Shown here piece by piece: positions 6,879-13,967 of a stretch of DNA of 17,093 nt. The notes below the pieces were generated by a model, which saw only the letters and a program-made list of their open reading frames with translations, was not told where the DNA came from and did no database searches. The stretch is from Desulfobacteraceae bacterium. GTDB taxonomy: Bacteria; Desulfobacterota; DSM-4660; Desulfatiglandales; Desulfatiglandaceae. The stretch's first letter is position 1; the number at the start of each line of letters is the position of its first letter. A program made the translations under genes and the position numbers. The DNA lies in contig DAOWOF010000021.1 of the NCBI GenBank assembly GCA_030642205.1, forward strand, positions 1-17,093, written 5' to 3'.

Positions 6879-9188
6879 ATGAAGCTTAATACACAAAGAT
6901 TCAATTTTCTTTTGTTATTAATTATCTTATCTTCCGTTATTCTTACCATAGCCTGCGCTAGCAAGGAGGATCGGAAAAATAAACATCTTGATTATGCCCG
7001 GAAGTATGTTGAGGAAAAAGAATATAAAAAGGCTGTGATAGAGTTCAAGAATGTTCTCCAGCTGGATCCTGAAAATGATTCTGTTTATTATGAGCTTGGA
7101 GAAATTTATCTCAAAATTAAACAGATCAAAGATGCCTTTCGATCATTTACCAAGGCGGCTGACATTAATCCTGAAAGTATAGAAGCTCAGTCAAAGCTGG
7201 GGATTCTTTACCTGTTGGGGGGAGATACCTCGGAAGCAAGGAAGAAGGTGGAATTGATCTTGCAAATGTCACCTGATAATATCGAGGCCTTAAATCTTTT
7301 ATCAGGTGTCCTGTTGAAGGAAAAAGATGTTGATGGAGCGCTTAAGACCCTTAAAAAAGCTATTGGAATAGATCCCCTGCATGTCAAGACCCAGCTTTCC
7401 ATTGGACGTCTGTTCATGATAAAAAAGGATTTTGTCAATGCCCTTAAGGCCTATCAAAAGGTGCTGTCTCTTGATCCATCTTCCCGAATTTCGTTTATAG
7501 CGCTGGCTAATATATATGGTAAAATAGGAAAGTGGGAGGAGGCTGAATCAAGTTTAAAAAAAATGATTCAAGTCCTTGGCTCAGGATACCAGAATCTTAA
7601 GTTGCTGGGTCGTTTTTATGAAAGACAAGGCAGGTTGGATCAGGCCGAAAAGATATATATTGAAGCAGCAAATCAGGCCTCTAATGAGGATGTAGCGCCT
7701 TTAATTGATTTGGCCAACTATTATTCTCGTAGAAACTCTTTTCAAGATGCCATGAAAGCTATGCAGGATGCTGCTGAGATCAAAAAGGATGATCATCAGG
7801 TATTAGTCAGGATGGCAAGGCTTTATTTTAATTTTAAAAAGATTGCAGAGGCTGAAAAGACGGTAGATCAGATTCTGGAAAAAGATAAAGGTCATGTGGC
7901 GGCCAATTTTCTTAAAGCGAGAATCTATTTAATACGTAAGGAGCTGGATAAGGCAGAGGAATTATTTAACCAGGTTGTAAGGGAGAGCCCTAAGGATGCC
8001 AGCGCTTATTATTTTAGGGGCTTGACTCTAAAGGCAAAAGGAGAGCGTTCACGGGCAGAGCATGATTTGATAAAGGCTCTTGAAATCAATCCGCGTTTAT
8101 TGGATGCAAGATCGATTTTGGCTGAATTTTATCTGCGTGAAAAAAACAGCAAATTGGCTTCTGAACAGATTGTCTCAATATTAAAGCGGGATCCAAAGAA
8201 TATAAAGGGATTGCTCCTTAAGGGAAATCTCAGGATTTTAGCCAGGGATGCCCGTGGTGCCGAGGATGCTTTTAACAAGGTTATTGAATATGCGCCAAAT
8301 TACCCTCAAGGATATGTGCGTTTAGGAATCCTTTATAACCTTATAGGACGCTCAGAGGACGCAAAAAAGCATTTTAAGAAAGCCCTAAAATTAAACCCTT
8401 TTCAAATAGATGCATTGACAATGATAATTAGAGGGCTCATTAAAGATAAAAAAATTGATGCAGCTATTAGATTGTGTGAACAGCAAAAGAAAAAAATCAA
8501 AAATAATCCTGTCTATGCGGCATCGATTGAGAATGTACAAGGAACTGTTTATCTTGCTGATAATAATTTGAAAAAGGCTGGCCATCATTTTGAGAAGGCT
8601 ATTGAATTAAATCCTGATACCCTTCAAGCCTATGTCTCTCTGGCAAAGATTTTTATATCTGATAACAGGATAGATAAGGCTATAGTGCAATATAAAAAAT
8701 TATTGAACAAGAAACCGGACTATTTAGTGGGCTACATGGCCTTGGGATCGATCTATGATCAGCAAGGAGACAAGACAAAGGCGGAGACAAATTATAGAAA
8801 GGCACTTGAAATCAAGTCGAATTTTGCACCAGCCGCCAATAATCTGGCCTGGAATATTATTGAAACTGGGGGAAATGTTGATGAGGCCTTAAAGTATGCG
8901 CAGATTGCCAAAGAGCAGATGCCTAAGAATTCTTCAATAATGGATACCCTGGGATGGGTCTATTATCTTAAAGGCAGTTATATAAATGCGATTTCCGAAT
9001 TTAATGACAGTTTGGCGCTCAATCCTGAAAATCCAGTCTTTAATTATCATCTGGGGATGGCTTTTTATAAGAATAAAGAATCTGATAAGGCAAAAAAGAT
9101 GCTGGAAAAGGCAATAAAACTAGATCCTAAATTTAGAGGCGTTCAGGATGCCAAGAATATTCTGGCGGAGATAAATAAAAAATCATGA
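6879..9188 (+). CDS. TPR-repeat lipoprotein, PrsT-like
   Basis: A 769-residue protein: a short basic start, a hydrophobic signal segment (8-25) and a cysteine at 26 preceded by L-T-I-A, an acceptable though not perfect lipobox. After that, from about residue 35 to the end, I count about 21 consecutive 34-residue tetratricopeptide repeats, each ending with D/N-P. The last repeats contain NNLAW and DTLGWVYYLKG, as in the PEP-CTERM-system TPR lipoprotein PrsT; that family is usually somewhat longer (about 900). It would be an extracytoplasmic scaffold anchored in a membrane and binding partners of the exopolysaccharide machinery. ATG 6879 has GAGGTG at 6871-6876. Its last bases overlap the next gene by ATGA. 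Alternative: a general secretion or assembly TPR lipoprotein. Confidence 0.8.
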   Translation: MKLNTQRFNFLLLLIILSSVILTIACASKEDRKNKHLDYARKYVEEKEYKKAVIEFKNVLQLDPENDSVYYELGEIYLKIKQIKDAFRSFTKAADINPESIEAQSKLGILYLLGGDTSEARKKVELILQMSPDNIEALNLLSGVLLKEKDVDGALKTLKKAIGIDPLHVKTQLSIGRLFMIKKDFVNALKAYQKVLSLDPSSRISFIALANIYGKIGKWEEAESSLKKMIQVLGSGYQNLKLLGRFYERQGRLDQAEKIYIEAANQASNEDVAPLIDLANYYSRRNSFQDAMKAMQDAAEIKKDDHQVLVRMARLYFNFKKIAEAEKTVDQILEKDKGHVAANFLKARIYLIRKELDKAEELFNQVVRESPKDASAYYFRGLTLKAKGERSRAEHDLIKALEINPRLLDARSILAEFYLREKNSKLASEQIVSILKRDPKNIKGLLLKGNLRILARDARGAEDAFNKVIEYAPNYPQGYVRLGILYNLIGRSEDAKKHFKKALKLNPFQIDALTMIIRGLIKDKKIDAAIRLCEQQKKKIKNNPVYAASIENVQGTVYLADNNLKKAGHHFEKAIELNPDTLQAYVSLAKIFISDNRIDKAIVQYKKLLNKKPDYLVGYMALGSIYDQQGDKTKAETNYRKALEIKSNFAPAANNLAWNIIETGGNVDEALKYAQIAKEQMPKNSSIMDTLGWVYYLKGSYINAISEFNDSLALNPENPVFNYHLGMAFYKNKESDKAKKMLEKAIKLDPKFRGVQDAKNILAEINKKS

Positions 9189-9547
9189 GCAATAAAACTA
9201 TCCTGGTAATTGATGATGAGGCGGATGTGCTTACCTCACTTATTCAGAGCCTGGTCTATTTTGGCTATGATATCATTACTGCCTCAGATGGTATGGAGGG
9301 GTTAAAAAAACTGGAAGCAGGAGGCTATGACCTGGTAATTACCGATATTGTTATGCCTTATGTAAGTGGTGTGGGTGTGGTTACTGCTCTGAAAAAGAAA
9401 AGTCCTGAAATACCTGTTATTTGCATTACCGGGTTTGGTAAGGAGCCTGAGTCCGCGGCAATTGAAAAGCAGGCTGATCTTGTACTTTCCAAACCGGTTA
9501 AGATGGCCGTCTTAAATGAGCATATAAAAGAGTTATTGAGGGTTTGA
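9185..9547 (+). CDS. Receiver-only response regulator
   Basis: A 120-residue single CheY-like receiver domain with no output domain. All active-site positions are present: acidic pair D10-D11, phospho-acceptor D54 (in VITDIVMP), T82 (in ICITGFG) and K103 (in LSKPV). It should therefore be phosphorylatable, and would act through protein contact or as a relay intermediate. The start ATG overlaps the TGA stop of the TPR gene (ATGA), which implies translational coupling and a shared job. The hybrid kinase gene begins 125 bases downstream and is the obvious phosphate donor, though that is inferred from position only. Confidence 0.9.
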   Translation: MSNKTILVIDDEADVLTSLIQSLVYFGYDIITASDGMEGLKKLEAGGYDLVITDIVMPYVSGVGVVTALKKKSPEIPVICITGFGKEPESAAIEKQADLVLSKPVKMAVLNEHIKELLRV

Positions 9548-9599
9548 AACATGTGATAAAAATCTATCTTTCCTTTCTCTTATGACCGTCAGGGCTATA

Positions 9600-9647
9600 A
9601 GGAGTTGTCCAGAATATTGTCTAACTTATTTTCGGACAACTCCTAAG
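9600..9647. repeat. Type III repeat forming an inverted repeat before the hybrid kinase
   Basis: AGGAGTTGTCC (9600-9610) and GGACAACTCCT (9634-9644) are perfect 11-base inverted copies enclosing a 23-base AT-rich loop. The reverse complement of 9617-9646 matches 2797-2826 at 26 of 30 positions. The hairpin stands between the receiver gene and the kinase gene, ending about 26 bases before the kinase ATG, so in a read-through transcript it could separate expression of the two genes. No T-run follows. Confidence 0.7.
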
Positions 9648-9672
9648 TGACAATCCGAATAAAGGGAAATGT

Positions 9673-12087
9673 ATGCCAAAACTTTTTGTTATGACAAATT
9701 TATTCCAGGGTTCATTTTATGAGTTAAAAGGAAATCCCACTTCTATTGGTCGTTTATCTGATAATGATATTCAGATTAATGACTCTTCAGTGTCTCGTCA
9801 TCACCTGAAAATTTTTATAAAATCAGATAATTGTTATATCGAAGATTTAAATAGTACCAATGGTAGTACTATTGATGGTAAAAGGCTGAACCCCGGAATA
9901 TTATCAGAGGTTAAAAAGGGGAGGCCTTTTTCAATTGGCAATATACTGCTTTCATTGGATGAGCCTTGTTTAGTGGGCCTTAGAGATAATGTTGGCAAGA
10001 TTCCAGGGCATCTATCCAATACAGGCGTATTTAACGAAGATCGGCGGAAAACTGAAACGACAAGAAACCTGGAATTAATATATAATGTTTCCAATGTCTT
10101 GATGCAGTCTCTCAGGATTGAAGAACTTTTTGATAAGATACTTGATTATTTGTTTAATTTTTTAAAACGGATTGATCGTGGAGCGATCCTTCTAATAGAT
10201 GAGCAGACTGAAGAGATCAAGCAGATAATAGGCAGATCAAAGTATGATGATAAAAAATCAATTCCCAATTACAGCCTCCAGGTGGCCAATAAGGTTATAA
10301 CCGAAGGAGAGGCTGTATGCATCATGGATACTAGCCTCCAACCTTTGCTGAATCCTTCTGATAGTATGTCTCTGATACGATGTGTAATGTGTGTGCCTTT
10401 GATCAGCAAGTCAAAAATAAGGGGAGCCATCTATGTTGACTCAATTACCAGACCATATGGTTTTAGAAAGGATGATTTGTCTCTTTTATCCACTTTGAGC
10501 AGTCCCGCGGCCATTGCCATAGAAAATGCCTTGCTTTATTCAAATTTGGAAAAAATAATTGAGAGAAGGACAAAGAGACTAAGGGAAACAGAGGTAAGAT
10601 TAAGGGAGAGTGATGCCCGTTTTAAGGCTATGTTTGATAATATGAGTAGTGGGGTAATGGTATATCAAGTTGTGGATGAGGGTCAGGACTACCTCATCCT
10701 TGATCTTAATCGAGCTGCTGGTAAAATTGAAAAAATTGATAAGCAAAAGGCTTTCAACAAACGGTTATTGAACTTATGCCCGGAAATGAAAAATAGTGAT
10801 CTGATCAACTCGTTTAACAGGGTCTGGCAATCGGGCAAGGCTGAACGCTACGATTTAATTGATAAAGATGATAACAAGATTAAGGCCTGGAAAGAGTACT
10901 ATATCTATCGTTTATCATCTGGTGAGCTTGTATCCATATGTGATGATATCACGAACAAACAAAGGGCTGAAGAAGAACAACGTCAACTGCAAAAGCAACT
11001 TTTCGTTGCTCAAAAGATGGAATCGATCGGTGATTTTGCAGGGGGAACAGCTCATAATTTCAGGAATATTTTACAGGCTGTCTCAGGCAATATAGAGTAT
11101 CTGGAAATGATTTACAGTGATAAATCCGAGGTCAAGGAGGTGGCCAAGAATATTAATAAGTCAGTGGAAAAAGGGGTTGATTTGATCAATAATCTCTTGC
11201 AATTTTCAAAAAAAGGGACAGACCTTGAATTGATTGATTTAGATTTATATGATGTCATAATAAATAGTTATGAGTTAGTTGAAAAGGTATTCAATAAAAA
11301 TATTAAAATTATTCTGGATTTGAATAAGGATCTCAATATAAAGGGCAATAATTCTTTGTTAAGCCAGGTAATCATGAATATTTTTACAAATGCCAGGGAT
11401 GCAATGCCTGAAGGAGGAGAACTCTTAATTAGTGCCAAAAAGATGGACAATGATGTGGTGCTAATTATCTCTGATACAGGACTTGGTATAGATAAGGAGA
11501 ATCTGACTAAGATATTTGAACCTTTTTTTACTTTAAAAGAAGTTGGCAAGGGAACTGGCTTGGGTTTATCTACCAGCCTGGGTATTATTGAGCAGCATAA
11601 TGGGGCAATTTCTGTCTTATCGGAGCCCAACGAGGGTACCACTTTCAAGATAGTGTTTCCCATAAGCAATAGTAAAGCTGTCAGAGAAGAGACAACTGAA
11701 ATAAGGATATGTTATGGCCAAGGACAAAAAGTTCTTATCGTCGATGATGATTCCTCTGCCCTGGAAGCCTTAACTCATTTAATAAGTAGACTGGGTTATC
11801 AGGCCATTGCAGTTAATGAGGCCGTTGATACTATAGATTCATTCGAAAAATGGAGACCGGATGTTGTATTAATGGATAGAAATATGCCTTCTATGGATGG
11901 CCCCTCATGTATCAGAAAGATTATTCAGATTGATCCTGCAGCGAAAATTATTATTGTATCCGGTTATGGGGCCTCTGGCTCTGATGGCATTAATGGAGAA
12001 ATTAGATCTTTGATAAGAGGGTATCTGATAAAACCTTGTGGAATAGAGGTTTTGAGCAGCATGCTTGCTCAGGTTCTCAAAGATTAG
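9673..12087 (+). CDS. Soluble hybrid histidine kinase: FHA-GAF-PAS-HisKA-HATPase-receiver
   Basis: An 804-residue cytoplasmic sensor kinase. FHA domain (about 1-97) with S-I-G-R (24-27), S-R-H-H (41-44) and N-S-T-N-G (60-64), the phosphothreonine-binding signature. GAF domain (about 135-290), then a charged coiled coil (290-315), a PAS-like domain (315-427), HisKA with phospho-acceptor H461 in GGTAHNFRNIL, and HATPase with N box NARDA (573-577), DTGLG (601-605), FEPFF (615-619) and GKGTGLGLS (626-634). A C-terminal receiver has D691/D692, D735, S763 and K787. No membrane segments, so signals are internal. FHA suggests an unseen Ser/Thr kinase partner. The residue after H461 is Asn, not the usual Asp/Glu. 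ATG 9673 follows AAAGGGA. Not the membrane-anchored PrsK type, although its place in the cluster is similar. Confidence 0.9.
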   Translation: MPKLFVMTNLFQGSFYELKGNPTSIGRLSDNDIQINDSSVSRHHLKIFIKSDNCYIEDLNSTNGSTIDGKRLNPGILSEVKKGRPFSIGNILLSLDEPCLVGLRDNVGKIPGHLSNTGVFNEDRRKTETTRNLELIYNVSNVLMQSLRIEELFDKILDYLFNFLKRIDRGAILLIDEQTEEIKQIIGRSKYDDKKSIPNYSLQVANKVITEGEAVCIMDTSLQPLLNPSDSMSLIRCVMCVPLISKSKIRGAIYVDSITRPYGFRKDDLSLLSTLSSPAAIAIENALLYSNLEKIIERRTKRLRETEVRLRESDARFKAMFDNMSSGVMVYQVVDEGQDYLILDLNRAAGKIEKIDKQKAFNKRLLNLCPEMKNSDLINSFNRVWQSGKAERYDLIDKDDNKIKAWKEYYIYRLSSGELVSICDDITNKQRAEEEQRQLQKQLFVAQKMESIGDFAGGTAHNFRNILQAVSGNIEYLEMIYSDKSEVKEVAKNINKSVEKGVDLINNLLQFSKKGTDLELIDLDLYDVIINSYELVEKVFNKNIKIILDLNKDLNIKGNNSLLSQVIMNIFTNARDAMPEGGELLISAKKMDNDVVLIISDTGLGIDKENLTKIFEPFFTLKEVGKGTGLGLSTSLGIIEQHNGAISVLSEPNEGTTFKIVFPISNSKAVREETTEIRICYGQGQKVLIVDDDSSALEALTHLISRLGYQAIAVNEAVDTIDSFEKWRPDVVLMDRNMPSMDGPSCIRKIIQIDPAAKIIIVSGYGASGSDGINGEIRSLIRGYLIKPCGIEVLSSMLAQVLKD

Positions 12088-12196
12088 AAACACATGTTTA
12101 TTTAAGGAATATTAGCGTAGCACTTAGGCTTCCGAGATCAAAGCAATCTCTCTTGTTTTCGTCAGGAGTGTGCAATTTGATAAATAATTGCTAAAT

Positions 12197-12287
12197 AGTG
12201 CCCGAACGAAAATCAGGATTTTTTATCTGACGCAGAGATTGGCGAGATAAGCACGGACTTTGAAAGGATAGTTTTCGTTCGGGCACT
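12197..12287. repeat. Type II palindromic element, copy B (internally deleted)
   Basis: AGTGCCCGAACGAAAA (12197-12212) and TTTTCGTTCGGGCACT (12272-12287) are perfect 16-base inverted ends. Next to the right end lies a full-length arm (CTGACGCAGAGATTGG, then AGATAAGCACGGACTTTGAA) also seen at 3611-3654 and 15272-15330, while the left arm is reduced to its tip. It ends 20 bases before the start codon of the next gene, so it is in that gene's leader or promoter. The rest of the 220-base spacer shows nothing I can name. Confidence 0.75.
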
Positions 12288-12307
12288 GCTTAGAAGGGCA
12301 ATTTTAA

Positions 12308-13711
12308 ATGAAAGATAAAATGGAGATTCTCGTTATTGAAGCAGATCTTTCTATTATGGAAAAAATAGAGCAAGAACTTCGTTCTTTGGGATATCAACAT
12401 TTCCTGACTGCTTCACCAAATATACATATTGATCAATTGGCTTCTATAGGCGCTGATATAGCAATTTTAGGGCCATCATTAGGGATTGATGCCTCTATTG
12501 ACTGTATCCACAAAATAAAAATAATCGACGCAGCCTTACCTGTCCTGACCGCTTGTGAAGGCGCTTGTATATCCGGGAAACCATATTATGGTCCATTTGA
12601 AGATGTTTATTATATTTCCCCTGATTTTGAGCCAAATGATATCTTGCAAATTTTTGAGATTGTCCAAAAAAAGAAATCAGAGGTGAAACAAGAAGCGGAT
12701 TTTTCTTTGATAATTGGAGAAAGCAAAGCAATCAGGGCGATAAGGGAACAAATACAAAGAGTGGCTGTACGGGATATTACCGTTCTTATCTCAGGGGAAA
12801 CAGGGACGGGCAAAGAATTAATTGCTCGTTCTGTACATTATCATTCTTTGCGCAAGGATTGTCCTTTTGTGAAGATTGGGTGTGGAACCTTACCAGATGA
12901 GTTGGTCGAAAGTGAAGTCTTTGGATATCAGGAGGGGGCATTTACAGGAGCTGATAGAGCTAAGCAGGGTCGAATTGAATTGGCTGATAAGGGGACATTG
13001 TTTCTGGATGAAATTGGGGATCTGCCTCTTTCTTTGCAAGTTAAATTTCTTCAGCTATTGGAGGAAAAGATCTATTCCAGACTGGGTGGGACTGATGATA
13101 AGGCAATTGATACGCGGATCCTTGCAGCTACTAATGCAGACCTTTCAAAAATGGTGCAAGAGGGGTCTTTTAGAAAAGATCTCTATTATCGTCTAAATAT
13201 AGTCAATATTATATCCCCTCCCTTAAGAAAAAGAAAAGGTGATATTTCTATATTAGCTAATTATTTTTTAAACAAAACCTTTTTTGAGCTCAACCTGAAA
13301 GTTGTAGATATACCGCATAAAGTAATTCGTCATTTTGAGGCCTATCATTGGCCTGGTAATGTCCGGGAATTGGAGAACGTGATTCGCAGGGCAATAGCAA
13401 TCAAAGATTGGGAATTTGTTTTTACTGAACTTAATATTGAGAATAAAATTCATACTGTTGATGAAGATAATCCTGAAACAATTGACGAAAACAAATGGTA
13501 TTGGTCTGATGATATACTAGAAGAATATTTTAATGACGTAGATTTTTCCCTAAAAAGGCTTTGTAAAGATTTTGTTTCCGAAGCAGAACAAAAAACTATT
13601 TTAGATGCCTTAAGAAAAACTAGCTGGAATAGAAAAAAGGCGGCACAATTGCTGCATGTTAGTTATAAAACACTCCTTAATCGTATCATCGAGTTTGATT
13701 TAAAGCCTTGA
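12308..13711 (+). CDS. Sigma-54-dependent activator with a degenerate (non-phosphorylatable) receiver
   Basis: A 467-residue enhancer-binding protein. The N-terminus (1-120) keeps the receiver fold but reads ILVIEAD where the acidic pair should be (residues 7-13), has Gly 55 in AILGPSLG in place of the phospho-acceptor Asp, and S104-P105 in place of the Lys-Pro pair. The AAA+ domain (about 133-375) is intact: Walker A GETGTGKE (163-170), GAFTGA sigma-54 contact loop (210-215), Walker B LFLDE (231-235), FRKDLYYRLN (288-297), sensor II WPGNVREL (348-355). A Fis-type helix-turn-helix ends the protein (425-465). It should open sigma-54 promoters, presumably for exopolysaccharide genes. FleQ and VpsR are known activators with atypical receivers that control biofilm polysaccharide; the FleQ LFRS c-di-GMP motif is not conserved here (D-F-S-L). 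ATG 12308 has AAGGG upstream. Confidence 0.92.
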   Translation: MKDKMEILVIEADLSIMEKIEQELRSLGYQHFLTASPNIHIDQLASIGADIAILGPSLGIDASIDCIHKIKIIDAALPVLTACEGACISGKPYYGPFEDVYYISPDFEPNDILQIFEIVQKKKSEVKQEADFSLIIGESKAIRAIREQIQRVAVRDITVLISGETGTGKELIARSVHYHSLRKDCPFVKIGCGTLPDELVESEVFGYQEGAFTGADRAKQGRIELADKGTLFLDEIGDLPLSLQVKFLQLLEEKIYSRLGGTDDKAIDTRILAATNADLSKMVQEGSFRKDLYYRLNIVNIISPPLRKRKGDISILANYFLNKTFFELNLKVVDIPHKVIRHFEAYHWPGNVRELENVIRRAIAIKDWEFVFTELNIENKIHTVDEDNPETIDENKWYWSDDILEEYFNDVDFSLKRLCKDFVSEAEQKTILDALRKTSWNRKKAAQLLHVSYKTLLNRIIEFDLKP

Positions 13712-13713
13712 TA

Positions 13714-13742
13714 AACTCGTAACAAGCACATTAACAGGCCGA
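13714..13742 (-). repeat. Decayed type I repeat after the first sigma-54 activator
   Basis: AACTCGTAACAAGCACATTA followed by ACAGGCC corresponds to the reverse form ACTCGTAAAAAGCCCATCAACAG seen at 2094-2116 with several substitutions. It begins just after the activator's stop codon. The stem is largely lost, so it is unlikely to terminate transcription now. Confidence 0.4.
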
Positions 13743-13870
13743 GGGCTGGGAACCTCTTTGAATCCATTTTAAATAGCAGGGAAGAGGGGGTGCTTGATAA
13801 AGATTCTCAGATTTAGATTTCAATGTATATTAATATATAGCATAATCTTTCTTATAAGATTCCAGGTTGT

Positions 13871-13925
13871 CTACTTAGTGTCTGAACTGAACGAAAAAGA
13901 CTGTTTTTATTCAGACACTACTTAG
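13871..13925. repeat. Type II palindromic element, copy C (tips only), flanked by direct repeats
   Basis: TAGTGTCTGAA (13876-13886) and TTCAGACACTA (13910-13920) are perfect 11-base inverted copies of the type II tips, separated by 23 bases with an A-run and a T-run. CTACTTAG occurs directly at 13871-13878 and again at 13918-13925; the overlap with the tips makes a target duplication possible but not certain. It lies 43-50 bases before the next start codon. Confidence 0.65.
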
Positions 13926-13967
13926 TATTGACAAAGGCCTTGAAGTATGTAAAAAAATACTATATTT

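Noticed and set aside
11268..11669. 133-codon minus-strand open frame opposite the kinase gene
   Set aside because: It lies wholly within the HATPase-coding part of a clear plus-strand gene; its product is serine, isoleucine and leucine-rich, as expected from the antisense of such coding sequence, and it has no supported start.
12876..13196. 106-codon plus-strand frame inside the first sigma-54 activator
   Set aside because: Out-of-frame shadow of the AAA+ domain coding sequence, with no ribosome site or recognisable product.
13746..13762. CTGGGAACCTCTTTGAA as a sigma-54 promoter for the second activator
   Set aside because: The -24 GG is present, but the -12 element is TTGA rather than TTGC, and it lies over 200 bases before the start codon.
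13928..13944. TTGACAAAGGCCTTGAA as a sigma-70 or sigma-54 promoter
   Set aside because: TTGACA is a perfect -35 box, but no -10 box occurs at 16-18 bases; read as sigma-54 it lacks both GG and GC.
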